Part shown: in pieces, positions 40,401 through 52,030 of the stretch
How the letters are laid out: every line of letters begins with the position of its first letter
Numbering within the stretch: the first letter of the stretch is position 1
Source of the DNA: Candidatus Olsenella pullistercoris
Lineage (GTDB): Bacteria > Actinomycetota > Coriobacteriia > Coriobacteriales > Atopobiaceae
Assembly (NCBI GenBank): GCA_019116525.1
Contig: DXBM01000044.1
Location: 1 to 64,000, forward strand
Direction: 5' to 3'
Length of the DNA: 64,000 nucleotides
The notes under the pieces: generated by a model
Database searches by the model: none
The model's input: the letters and a program-made list of their open reading frames with translations, nothing else
What the model was told of the DNA's origin: nothing
Translations under genes and position numbers: made by a program

Positions 40401-40511
40401 GGTCACTCCAGGTGTCGCGTTTGCAGGACGTCTATGCTAGCGCGTCGGCGACCGTGCGGGCGCCGACGTCACGGGCGGGAAACGCGCGGGGCGGAGACGG
40501 GGGCGCGGCGC

Positions 40512-41609
40512 CTAGCGTCCCAGCTCCACAATCTGGCGCAGGTCGTCCAGGGACACGCGGCGCACCTCGCAGCGGCCGACCTCCACCGGCACGATCACGT
40601 TCACGCCGTCGCCTCGACGCTTCTTGTCGTGTGCCATGTAGTGCATGAGCATCTCGGTTGGAAGCTCGCAGCCGGTCGGCAGCCCGTGGGCGATGACGCA
40701 GCGCTCGATGCGCTCGCGCGTCTCTCCCGAGCACCACCCCAGGCGCTCGGAGGCCCGGGCGATCATGCAGAGGCCGGCGGCGACGCACGAGCCGTGCCCG
40801 AGGGTGAACTCGCTCGCCGCCTCGATGGCGTGCCCGATCGTGTGCCCGAGGTTGAGCGTCTGCCTCACGCCGCTCTCTCGCTCGTCGGCCGAGACCACGT
40901 CGCGCTTGATGGCGACGTTTCTGGCAACGACGTCGACGAGTCGCGCCTCGTCGACGTCGCGGGCGTTGAGCGGAGCCGCGACGAGCTCGTCCAGAAGGGC
41001 CCCGTCGGCGAGCACTGCGTGCTTCACGACCTCGCCGCACGAGTCCGTGAAGAGCCTGTGGTCGATCGTCTCGAGGCATCGGACGTCAGCTACGACCGCG
41101 CTGGGCTGCCAGAAGGCCCCAACGAGGTTCTTGCCCGCCGAGAGGTCGACGGCGGTCTTGCCGCCGACCGACGAGTCTACCATCGCCAAGAGCGAGGTCG
41201 GCACCTGGACGACGCGAACACCACGCAGGTAGAGCGCTGCGGCGAGGCCGGCCATGTCACCCGTCACGCCGCCCCCGAGGGCGATAACCACGTCGGATCG
41301 CGTGAGCTCCCGGCGCGCGAGCCCCTCGAGGAGCTCCCCTAGGGTCGAGATCGTCTTGGAGCGCTCCCCTGCGGGAAACGCCAGCCGCTCGGCGACATCG
41401 TAGCCGGCCTCAGCGAGCGAGCGCTCCACGCGGGCGGCGTAGAGCGCCTCGACGTTGGAGTCAGTGACCACGCAGCACCTCTCGCCGCCCGCTGCCTCGC
41501 GCGCGATGCGCCCGGTCGCGTCGAGCACGCCCGCCCCCACGACCACGTCGTAGGCGCGCGACGACGTCTCCACGCGCACCGTCCGGGCTCCCGCGTCCCT
41601 CTCGCTCAT
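40512..41609 (-). CDS. aroB: 3-dehydroquinate synthase
   Basis: 365 residues. NAD-binding VIALGGGVTGDMAGLAAALYLRG, PTSLLAMVDSSVGGKTAVD, the metal-binding GEVVKHAVLAD and LNLGHTIGHAIEAAS motifs are all present. It cyclises DAHP to 3-dehydroquinate. ATG 41609 with GGAGGGCAG upstream; overlaps the tyrA stop by 4 bp (ATGA). The open frame extends upstream to 42362 in antisense-like noise and is not used. Confidence 0.95.
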   Translation of the reverse strand: MSERDAGARTVRVETSSRAYDVVVGAGVLDATGRIAREAAGGERCCVVTDSNVEALYAARVERSLAEAGYDVAERLAFPAGERSKTISTLGELLEGLARRELTRSDVVIALGGGVTGDMAGLAAALYLRGVRVVQVPTSLLAMVDSSVGGKTAVDLSAGKNLVGAFWQPSAVVADVRCLETIDHRLFTDSCGEVVKHAVLADGALLDELVAAPLNARDVDEARLVDVVARNVAIKRDVVSADERESGVRQTLNLGHTIGHAIEAASEFTLGHGSCVAAGLCMIARASERLGWCSGETRERIERCVIAHGLPTGCELPTEMLMHYMAHDKKRRGDGVNVIVPVEVGRCEVRRVSLDDLRQIVELGR

Positions 41610-42484
41610 CTGCCCTCCACCTCTCTCTTGATGCTGTCGCCCTCCGCGAGGAGCCGCTCGAGGCCCTCGGCGTCGCGTCCGTCGATGGCGTCCTTGTACT
41701 CCTGGAGGCTCGCGATGATGGTCCCTATCTCCTCGGAGAGATAGTCGGCGTTGTCCAGGAAGAGCTCGGTCCACATGGGGGCGTTGAGACGGGCCACGCG
41801 CGTGAGGTCGCGATAGCTGCCGGCCGAGAAGCCCCTGTGCTCGCGCGCCGTAGGGCTCTTCACGTAGGCGTTCGAGACGACATGCGCGAGCTGCGACGTG
41901 AACGCGATGACGCGGTCGTGGTCGTCGGCCGTCGCCAGAGTGAAGCTGCCAAACTGGCAGGGGGCGAGCAGGTGCTTGAGGCGCTCGAGGACGTCGGCGC
42001 GCTCGATGTCGCCGAGCGCGGGCGGGACGACGACGAGCGGGGCGCCCTTGAACATGGTCGCGCGCGCGTGCGCATAGCCCGAGAACTGGGTTCCCGCCAT
42101 CGGGTGACAGCCCACGAACGTGAAGGGGAGGTCGGCGCAGATCTCCTCGCAGCGCTCGCAGATGACGCGCTTGACGCCCACCGTGTCGATGACGATGGCG
42201 CCAGGGGAGACGAGGCAGGCGTTGCGCTCGAGCCACGAGACGACTGAGGCGGGGTAGCCCGCCAGCACGATCAGCTCGCACGTGCCGATAGTTCCCTCGT
42301 CGAGCTCCCCGGAGACGGTCTCGATCATCGCGAGCTCGAGCGTGGAGCGCGTCCTGTTCCAAGCGAGCACCTCGACGCCGGCGGCAGCGAAGGCCTTGGC
42401 GAAGGAGCCTCCCATGAGGCCGAGCCCGACGACTCCGCAGCGCCCCGGAACGAAGGTCGGCGCCTGCGCGCCCCCGGCGGCCAT
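41606..42484 (-). CDS. tyrA: Prephenate dehydrogenase
   Basis: 292 residues. The NAD(P)-binding GVVGLGLMGGSFAKAF begins near residue 18; CHPMAGTQFSGYAHA and the helical C-terminus NAPMWTELFLDNADYLSEEI are typical. It oxidatively decarboxylates prephenate to 4-hydroxyphenylpyruvate for tyrosine. There is no ACT domain, so regulation by tyrosine, if any, acts elsewhere. Start shared with the DAHP synthase stop (TGATG). Confidence 0.93.
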   Translation of the reverse strand: MAAGGAQAPTFVPGRCGVVGLGLMGGSFAKAFAAAGVEVLAWNRTRSTLELAMIETVSGELDEGTIGTCELIVLAGYPASVVSWLERNACLVSPGAIVIDTVGVKRVICERCEEICADLPFTFVGCHPMAGTQFSGYAHARATMFKGAPLVVVPPALGDIERADVLERLKHLLAPCQFGSFTLATADDHDRVIAFTSQLAHVVSNAYVKSPTAREHRGFSAGSYRDLTRVARLNAPMWTELFLDNADYLSEEIGTIIASLQEYKDAIDGRDAEGLERLLAEGDSIKREVEGR

Positions 42485-43509
42485 CAGGCCACCTCGAGGG
42501 GGGCGGTCACGGCCTCGCGGATGAGCGCGATGCGGCGCATCGCGTCCTCGAACTGCGCGGGCGTGAGGGCCTGGGCGCCGTCCGACCAGGCGCGAGACGG
42601 GCAGTCGTGGACCTCGATCTCGAGGCCGTCGGCGCCCGCGGCGGTGGCGGCGTAGGCTGCCGGGCGCACGTAGCGGGTGTAGCCCGTAGAGTGGCTCGGG
42701 TCCGCGATGACGGGGAGGTGCGTCAGGTGGTGGAGCACGGGAACGGCGTTGACGTCGAAGGTGTTCCTCGTGCGCGTCTCAAAGGTCCTGATGCCGCGCT
42801 CGCAGAGCATGACGTTCGGGTTGCCCTCGCTCATGACGTACTCGGCACCCATGAGCAGCTCGTCGATCGTCTCGGACATGCCGCGCTTGAGCAGCACGGG
42901 ACGCCCCGCGCGACCGACCTCGCGCAAAAGCGGGAAGTTCTGCGCGTTCCTCGCGCCAACCTGCAGGACGTCGACACCCTTCTCGAGAAAGAGCCCCACG
43001 TCGCGCGGGTCCATGACCTCGCTCACGACGGGCATGTCGAGCTCGGCGCCCACCTCCATGAGGAGGTCGAGGCCGCGCGCGCCCATGCCCTGCGAGGTGT
43101 AGGGGGAGGTCCTTGGCTTGTAGGCGCCGCCGCGCAGGATCGTGGCGCCTGCGTCGCGCGCGGCGCGCGCGATGGCGCGGAGGTTGTCGCCCTCGACCGA
43201 GCACGGGCCTGCCATGACCTGGAAGTGACCGCCTCCCACGAGCACGCCGTGCCCGCAGTCGATGACGGTGTCCTCGGGGTGGAACTTCCTGTTGGCGAGC
43301 TTGTAGGGCTCCGTGACGCGCTGGACCCGGTCGACGATGTCCATGCTCTCGAGCAGGAAGGGGTCGATGCGGGTCGTGTCGCCGATGATGCCTACGATGG
43401 TCTCGTTGTCGCCCTGGGAGACGTTGGTCTTGAAGCCCCGGTCCTCGATCCAGCGAACGAACTGGTCGAGCTGCTCGGGGGTGGCCGTTTCCCTGACTAC
43501 TGCGATCAT
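42484..43509 (-). CDS. aroF: 3-deoxy-7-phosphoheptulonate synthase (AroF/AroGI-beta type)
   Basis: 341 residues. An N-terminal ferredoxin-like/ACT-type regulatory domain (MIAVVRETATPEQLDQFVRWIE, about 1-70) precedes the catalytic barrel starting MAGPCSVEGDNLRAIARAA, with GARNAQNFPLLREVG and ADPSHSTGYTRYVRP. This is the KDO8P-synthase-related DAHP synthase of Thermotoga/Bacillus type, whose N-terminal domain mediates feedback. It condenses PEP and erythrose-4-phosphate. ATG 43509; it heads the minus-strand aromatic operon, with TATCAT at 43553-43548 a possible -10. Confidence 0.94.
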   Translation of the reverse strand: MIAVVRETATPEQLDQFVRWIEDRGFKTNVSQGDNETIVGIIGDTTRIDPFLLESMDIVDRVQRVTEPYKLANRKFHPEDTVIDCGHGVLVGGGHFQVMAGPCSVEGDNLRAIARAARDAGATILRGGAYKPRTSPYTSQGMGARGLDLLMEVGAELDMPVVSEVMDPRDVGLFLEKGVDVLQVGARNAQNFPLLREVGRAGRPVLLKRGMSETIDELLMGAEYVMSEGNPNVMLCERGIRTFETRTRNTFDVNAVPVLHHLTHLPVIADPSHSTGYTRYVRPAAYAATAAGADGLEIEVHDCPSRAWSDGAQALTPAQFEDAMRRIALIREAVTAPLEVA

Positions 43510-43645
43510 GTGGTCTCCAATGCGCTTGCTGCGAGAAGTGCTGCGCGATGATACCACGGGCGTGTGTCCTGCCGGTAACGGGGGCGTCAGGCCGTCGCGC
43601 CCGCGCTGTGAATTGTCCTCGCAATGGGCTATACTGTTCCGGCGC

Positions 43646-43722
43646 GCGCCCATAGCTCAGTGGATGAGAGCGTCTGCCTCCGGAGCAGAAGGTCGTGGGT
43701 TCGAATCCCCCTGGGCGCACCA
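43646..43722 (+). tRNA. tRNA-Arg (anticodon CCG)
   Basis: 77 nt with encoded CCA. Acceptor GCGCCCA pairs with TGGGCGC; the D-loop TAGCTCAGTGG, anticodon stem TCTGC/GCAGA with loop CTCCGGA, and T-loop GGTTCGAATCC are canonical. It reads CGG arginine codons, which are frequent in this GC-rich genome. TATACT at 43630-43635 is a plausible -10 just upstream. Confidence 0.96.
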
Positions 43723-43731
43723 CGAGACTCT

Positions 43732-43761
43732 CGGCCCGGGCGCTCTTCGGCGCCCGGGCCG
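43732..43761 (+). terminator. Terminator after tRNA-Arg
   Basis: A 12-bp perfect stem (CGGCCCGGGCGC with GCGCCCGGGCCG) and a 6-nt loop TCTTCG, 9 nt after the tRNA CCA end. The following TCTCTGTG is only weakly T-rich. Confidence 0.65.
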
Positions 43762-43871
43762 TCTCTGTGCGCGGCTTCTCGCGACTCTTACATTTTCGTA
43801 GGGATTGATTGAGCCTTGCGGACGCGTGGCACAATGTGAGCGTGAAAGCCCGCGAGCGCGAGAGGGAGCAG

Positions 43872-46248
43872 ATGACCGAAGAGAGCAACGAGGGGCTCGG
43901 CGGCCTCACGGACGCCGAGGTGGCCGAGCGCGTGGCCGAGGGTCGCACCAACGCGAACACCGACGTGCGCACCAAGTCGGTGGCGCAGATCCTCTCCGAG
44001 CACACCTTCACCCTCTTCAACGGCGTCAACCTTGCCCTTGCCCTGCTCGTCCTGCTCACCGGGCAGTACCGCAACATGCTCTTCATGTGCGTCGTCGCCG
44101 CCAACCTCCTGATCGGCGTCGCCCAGGAGATCCGTGCCAAGCGCATGGTGGATAGGCTCACGATCCTCACGCAGAAGGAGGTCACCGTCATCCGCGCCGC
44201 GGGCGAGCGGGCGCTGCCGCCGAGCGAGCTCGTTGCCGACGACCTCGTGCGCCTGGCGCACGGAGACCAGGTGCCCGCGGACGCGGTGATCGTTTCGGGC
44301 CACGTGAGCATGAACGAGAGCCTGCTCACGGGCGAGTCCAAGCCAGTGTCGAAGGGGCCGGGGGACGAGCTGCTCTCCGGGTCGTTCGTCGACTCCGGCA
44401 GCCTCATCGCCCGCGTGACGCGGGTGGGGGCGGAGGGCTACGCGGCGCGCATCAACGCTGAGGCCAAGTACGTCAAGGCCGTTCGCTCCGAGATCCAGGA
44501 TACGCTGCGCGCCATCATCAAGCTCGGGACCATCGCGCTCGTCCCGCTCGGCGTCGGCCTCTTCCTGAGGAGCGTCCTCATGGACGGGGGGAGCCTGGAG
44601 GACGCGGTGCTCACCTCTGTGGCCGCCGTCATCGGCATGATCCCGCAGGGGCTGGTCCTTCTCACCTCCTCGGTCCTCGCGATCGCGACCTTCAGGCTCG
44701 GGCGGCGCATGGTGCTGGTCCAGCAGTCCTACTGCGTTGAGACGCTCGCGCGCGTGGACACCCTCTGCCTCGACAAGACCGGCACCATCACGACGGGCGA
44801 GATGGAGGTCTCGGGCGTGCGCGCGGCCGCGGGCTCCTCCGCCGGGGACGTCGAGCGCGCCCTTGCCGCTATCGTCTCCGCCAACGCCGAGGACGCAAAC
44901 GAGACCGCTCGCGCTATCCTGGCGCACCTCGAGGGGCGCGCCGTCCGCGGCGAGGGCGTCGCGCGCGCCGTTGCGTTCAGCTCCGAGCGCAAGTTCTCCG
45001 GCTGCGTCACCGAGAGCGGCCGCGCCCTCGTGATGGGCGCCGCCGCCTTCGTCCTCGGCCCCGACCGCGCCAGCGAGGCTGACGCCCTCACCGGTGCGCT
45101 CGACGCCACCGAGCGCGTGCTCGTGGTGGGCGAGGCGCCCGACTTTGACGCCGAGGGCCACATCGAGGGCAGCGTTCGCCTGCTCGGCTGCGTCGCCATC
45201 AGGGACGAGATTCGCCCGACGGCCGCCGAGACCATGCGCTTCTTCCTCGAGCAGGGCGTCGAGCTGCGGGTCATCTCCGGGGACGACCCGCGCACGGTCT
45301 CTGCCATCGCGGAGCGCGCCGGCGTCCCCAACGCGGGGAGCTACGTTGACGCCACCACTCTCGACACGCCCGAGAAGCTCGATGCCGCGGTCGACTCCGC
45401 CCGCGTCTTCGGGCGCGTCACGCCGCAGCAGAAGCGTGAGCTCGTCCGAGCCCTGCACCGCCGCGGGAGGACCGTCGCCATGACCGGCGACGGGGTGAAC
45501 GACGTCCTCGCCCTGCGCGAGGCGGACTGCTCGGTTGCCATGGCCTCCGGCTCCGCCGCCGCGCGCAACGTCTCCGAGATCGTGCTCGCCGACAACGACT
45601 TTGCGCACATGCCCGAGGTCGTCGCGGAGGGGCGCCGCTCCATCAACAACCTCCAGCGCTCGGCGTCGCTCTTTCTCGTGAAGACCGTCTTCACGGCGGT
45701 GCTTGCCCTCGTCTGCATCGTGATGCCCCCGTACCCGTTCATCCCGATCCAGATGTCGCTGCTCTCGACCGCGATCATCGGCATTCCCTCGTTCGTGCTC
45801 GCCCTCGAGCCCAACCACGAGCTCGTCCGGGGCAACTTCCTCGCGAACGTCCTCGCGCGGTCGTTGCCCGCCTCGGCGGCCATCGTCGTCGCCCTGCTCG
45901 CCGAGCTTCTCCTCGGGCGCGCCCTCGGGCACTCCTTTGACGAGATCTCCACGGTGTGCACGCTGCTCGTCGCCATCGTCGGCACGGCGCTCATCTGGCG
46001 CATCTCGCAGCCCATGACGCCGCTCAGGTGGGCGCTGCTCGCGGTCGTCGTCCTCATTGTTGCGGGCGGGTGTACGCTCGGCGCCGCCTTCTTCGAGATC
46101 GAGGGTCTGACCGCTACCATGGGTGCGGTGACCGCGCTCGTGGGCGCGGCCAGCGTGGTTGGCTTCAACGTGGCCTATGACAGGTCGCTCGCGGGCTACG
46201 AGCGGAGCGAGCTGTTCATGGGCATCGTCCGAAAGGCGGAGGGCAAGC

Positions 46249-46262
<14 letters not shown>
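43872..46262 (+). CDS. Cation-translocating P-type ATPase (CtpE-like)
   Basis: 796 residues. TGES (about 153-156), the phosphorylation motif DKTGT (Asp301), and TGDGVND (about 538-544) are intact. The membrane segment before DKTGT reads IGMIPQGLVLLTSSVLAI, a PQGL-type M4 like mycobacterial CtpE, which transports Ca2+; the C-terminal membrane helices are numerous. No heavy-metal-binding N-domain (no CxxC) is present. Calcium export is therefore the best guess. ATG 43872 with GAGAGGGAG upstream. The stop lies inside the aconitase start region (14-bp overlap). Confidence 0.9.
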
Positions 46263-48915
<2,653 letters not shown>

Positions 48916-48930
48916 GGGAGAGGAGGGGCC

Positions 48931-49914
48931 TTGACGAAGACGTGTCCTAGGTGTGGCGCGAGCGTGGACGAGTCCGCGCTCTCGTGCCCGCGCTGCCACG
49001 CCGCGCTCGACGTCACGCAGCGCATGTCGCTCTCCGATGCGACATGGTGCCCGTCGTGCGGCGCGCTCGTTGCCCCTGGCTCGAGGACCTGCCCCAAGTG
49101 CGGTGCCTCCCTGGCCTCCCCGAGTCCCTCGCGGGCTCGGCGCGACCTTGACCTGCCCGAGATCGGCGCGACCGGCGAGCTCTTCGGACTGGGCGCGGAG
49201 GACAGCGAGCGGACCGGCGTCATGACGCGCATCGAGAGCGCTATCCCCCCGGCGGACGGCGCCTCGTCGCCCGCCGCCCCCGAGGACCGCATGCCCAAGA
49301 CCCGCTCGCTTCTGCTCGCCGCCCTTCTCGCCGTGCTTGTGGTGGGCGGCGCCGCGCTGCTGATCACGCACCCGTGGGACCCGAGCGCGACCCAGACGCG
49401 CGCAACGACCCCGGCAGACACCTCCCTCTCGGGCTTTCCCGGCGAGGTGAAGGAGCTCACCGGCCAGGACTCGAGCCAGGGCGGGGACACGCAGGACGGC
49501 GAGGGCTCCGCCACCCCCGAGGAGGAGCTCGCGAGCGCGTACGCCACGCTCGGCGACCTCTCCGGCAGGGTCGACGAGAGCGAGCAGGCCCTGCGCGCCG
49601 CGTGCGAGGACGTCTCCGGCGCAGACTTCGCGGCCGGCCTCGAGGAGGCCCAGGCCGTCTCCATCGAGGTCTCAAACCTGATCTCCCAGGTGGAGCTCGT
49701 GAGCGGTGCTGACGAGGGGGACGTCGAGAACCTGCTTACGCTCGGGAACTGGCTCAGGAACCGCTGCGACGCCCTCACGGCCGCCTGGGAGCTCGGCTCC
49801 TCGGCGAGCGACGCCTCGTCCGAGGTGAGCTCGATGCTCTCCGGTGCCGACACGTCCGCCGAGTACGGCAGGCTCTTCGATCAGAGCTACGACGGATGGG
49901 ACCCGGCGGCCTAG
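48931..49914 (+). CDS. Zinc-ribbon, single-pass membrane protein of unknown function
   Basis: 327 residues from TTG 48931. The N-terminus has four C-x2-C pairs (TCPRCG, CPRCH, WCPSCG, TCPKCG) within the first ~57 residues, forming two zinc ribbons. One membrane segment (SLLLAALLAVLVVGGAALLI) lies around 123-142. The outside part is Asp/Glu/Ser/Thr-rich, with a likely helical bundle (SGRVDESEQALRAACEDVSG onward). Domain order suggests a cytosolic zinc-ribbon sensor and an extracytoplasmic helical region. It follows aconitase by 15 bp. No function can be assigned. Confidence 0.8.
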   Translation: MTKTCPRCGASVDESALSCPRCHAALDVTQRMSLSDATWCPSCGALVAPGSRTCPKCGASLASPSPSRARRDLDLPEIGATGELFGLGAEDSERTGVMTRIESAIPPADGASSPAAPEDRMPKTRSLLLAALLAVLVVGGAALLITHPWDPSATQTRATTPADTSLSGFPGEVKELTGQDSSQGGDTQDGEGSATPEEELASAYATLGDLSGRVDESEQALRAACEDVSGADFAAGLEEAQAVSIEVSNLISQVELVSGADEGDVENLLTLGNWLRNRCDALTAAWELGSSASDASSEVSSMLSGADTSAEYGRLFDQSYDGWDPAA

Positions 49915-50001
49915 CTTCCGGCTCCTCTTGCGCCCCGCGCCGGCGGGCGGGCAATCTGCCCGCGCCCATCTGCCGAATGTGTGAAAGCCGTGGCTTCTTG
50001 C

Positions 50002-50007
50002 TAGAAT
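50002..50007 (+). promoter_or_regulatory. Extended -10 of the cyclophilin-TPR-mre region
   Basis: TTGCTAGAAT (hexamer 50002-50007), identical over 10 bp to the sequence before the 5-formyl-THF cyclo-ligase gene. It is 56 bp before the cyclophilin start. Confidence 0.45.
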
Positions 50008-50062
50008 TAGGGAGTTGAATTCTCGTGGCCTCGCTGCGCGAGGCCTTGCCGAGAGGGGGAGC

Positions 50063-50611
50063 ATGGGCTTCATCACGGACCCGCTGTACACGCCCACGTA
50101 CGAGGTCGCTGGCGACGAGGTGGCCGTCATCGACACGTCCAAGGGCACGATCCGCGTCGAGCTGGACGGGAGCGGCGCGCCCGTTCACGTTGCCAACTTC
50201 TGCGAGCTCGCCGAGAGCGGCTTCTACGACGGGCTCAAGTTCCACCGCTACGTTCCCGGCTTCGTCATCCAGGGCGGCTGCCCCAACACGCGCGAGATGA
50301 CCCCCGAGCAGGTCGCGCGCGGCGAGGCGGGCCCCACGGGGCGCCCGGGCACGGGCGGCCCCGGCTACCGCATCCGCCAGGAGTTCACGACGAACCCGCG
50401 CAACTCCCACGTGGACGGCGCCCTGGCGATGGCGCGCTCCGCCGACCCCGACTCCGCCGGCTCCCAGTTCTACCTCTGCCTGGGCCCGCAGCACGGCCTC
50501 GACTCCGGCTACACCGTGTTCGGCAGGACCGTCGAGGGGCTTGACGTCATCGGCGAGCTGCGCCAGGGGGACCTCATCAATTCGATCAGGATCGAGCACG
50601 CCGCGTCATAG
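50063..50611 (+). CDS. Cyclophilin-type peptidyl-prolyl isomerase
   Basis: 182 residues. FCELAESGFYDGLKFHRYVP, FVIQGGCPN, GALAMARSADPDSAGSQFYL and YTVFGRTVEGLDVI are the conserved cyclophilin blocks; the catalytic-type Arg is in the FHR segment. No signal peptide, so cytosolic. ATG 50063 with GAGAGGGGGAGC upstream. It is the first gene in a run that continues to the mre cluster. Confidence 0.93.
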   Translation: MGFITDPLYTPTYEVAGDEVAVIDTSKGTIRVELDGSGAPVHVANFCELAESGFYDGLKFHRYVPGFVIQGGCPNTREMTPEQVARGEAGPTGRPGTGGPGYRIRQEFTTNPRNSHVDGALAMARSADPDSAGSQFYLCLGPQHGLDSGYTVFGRTVEGLDVIGELRQGDLINSIRIEHAAS

Positions 50612-50642
50612 GCGCGGCTCCAGCAGCCCGGGAGGAACCAAG

Positions 50643-52016
50643 GTGAACCAACAGGCATTTGAATCCGGCAAGCGCGCCTACCAGAGCGGCGACTGGCTCG
50701 GTGCGGCCACGCTGCTCGCCGAGGCGAAGCGCCCCGGCGAGGTCTCAGGCGAGATTGACCACCTGCTCGGCAACGCGTACATGAAGCTCGGGCAGTTCGA
50801 GGCCGCGGCGGCCGCCTACGAGGGCGCCCTCTCCGACGGCGCGTACGGCAAGCGCGGCGCGCTCTCCTGCAACCGCGGCCGCGCCCTGCTCGCCGCGGGC
50901 CGTCCGCAGGACGCCGTGGGAGCGCTCACCGACGCCGTGGCCGATGCCTCCTACGCGACGCCCTACAAGGCCTACATGGCCCTTGGCTCTGCCTACGAGC
51001 GCCTCGGCGACGTCCGCAGCGCCGGCATCGCCTACCGCAGCGCGGCCATCGACGAGTCCAACCCCGCCCCTGCCGTGGCCCTCTCCGACCTCGGCAGCTG
51101 CTTCATGCGCCTCGGGCGCGCCGTGGACGCGGTCGAGGCGTACCGCACCGCGCTCGACTTCACCACGCCCCTCGAGAGCCAGAACCAGATCTGGTGCGAC
51201 CTTGGCCTGGCCTACGTTGCCGCTAACCGCATGAACGAGGCGGTCGACGCCTTCGCGCATGCCACCGCCGACGGCTCCTTCGCCCTGAGCTCCGAGGCGC
51301 AGGCCTCCTACGACGCCGCTCGCAAGGCCATCGCCTCCATCGACGCGCGCCGTCCCTCCGAGACCGACGCCATGCTCGCCGCGGCTGGCTACGGCGGCGG
51401 CTACGACCCGCTCGACCCGACGGGCGCCTCCGGGGAGCTCATGCCCTCGCCCGAGGACACCGGCTTCTTCTCCGTGACCGAGGAAGACCTGGTCCAGCAG
51501 GACAAGCTCGAGCGCAAGGTGCGCCGCAAGCACCGTCACACCGGCCTCAAGGTGTTCATCGTCCTGCTCCTGCTCGTCCTGCTGGCGGCGGGCGCCGCCG
51601 CGTTCGCGTACGTGAGCGGCTACGGCTGGCCCACGCAGCAGGCGGTCGCCGAGCAGCTCTTCGAGGCCAAGACGAACGGCGCCGACCTCGCGCAGTTTGT
51701 CTCGTCCGACGTCTCCACCACGCAGATCCAGGAGATGTCCGACGTCCTTCCGAGCGGCGCGCAGGTCAGCGTCACCGGCGTTGACCGCTCCATGACAGAC
51801 TCCACCGTCTACCTCACGGCCACCCTGGCGGGCGGCGGCGAGCAGGACTACACCATCGGTCTCGTCCGCGACGGCATCGGCTGGAAGGTGACCTCGGTCA
51901 CCCCCAGCTACCTCTCGCAGGGTGACGGCGCCTCCGAGGGGGCGCAGGAGGGATCCGACGCCTCGCAGCAGGACGGCGAGGGGACCGGTTCCGGCACGGA
52001 CACCGCCAACGAGTAA
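50643..52016 (+). CDS. TPR-repeat protein with a C-terminal membrane anchor
   Basis: 457 residues from GTG 50643 (GGAGGAACCAAG upstream). Residues ~1-240 contain several TPR-like helix pairs (AYQSGDWLGAATLLAEAKRP; GSAYERLGDVRSAGIAYRSA; CFMRLGRAVDAVEAYRTAL; GLAYVAANRMNEAVDAFAHA). A basic stretch (ERKVRRKHRHTG) precedes one membrane helix (LKVFIVLLLLVLLAAGAAAF, about 302-322), and an extracytoplasmic domain (~110 residues) with an acidic, Asp/Ser/Gly-rich end follows. It lies 14 bp before mreB, so it may be a scaffold linked to the elongation machinery; this is inference. Confidence 0.82.
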   Translation: MNQQAFESGKRAYQSGDWLGAATLLAEAKRPGEVSGEIDHLLGNAYMKLGQFEAAAAAYEGALSDGAYGKRGALSCNRGRALLAAGRPQDAVGALTDAVADASYATPYKAYMALGSAYERLGDVRSAGIAYRSAAIDESNPAPAVALSDLGSCFMRLGRAVDAVEAYRTALDFTTPLESQNQIWCDLGLAYVAANRMNEAVDAFAHATADGSFALSSEAQASYDAARKAIASIDARRPSETDAMLAAAGYGGGYDPLDPTGASGELMPSPEDTGFFSVTEEDLVQQDKLERKVRRKHRHTGLKVFIVLLLLVLLAAGAAAFAYVSGYGWPTQQAVAEQLFEAKTNGADLAQFVSSDVSTTQIQEMSDVLPSGAQVSVTGVDRSMTDSTVYLTATLAGGGEQDYTIGLVRDGIGWKVTSVTPSYLSQGDGASEGAQEGSDASQQDGEGTGSGTDTANE

Positions 52017-52030
52017 GCGGGCAGGCGAAC

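Noticed and set aside
42779..44407. 542-codon minus-strand frame crossing the tRNA and the DAHP synthase start
   Set aside because: It runs antisense through the P-type ATPase start, through the tRNA gene and out of frame through DAHP synthase; not compatible with the strong features there.
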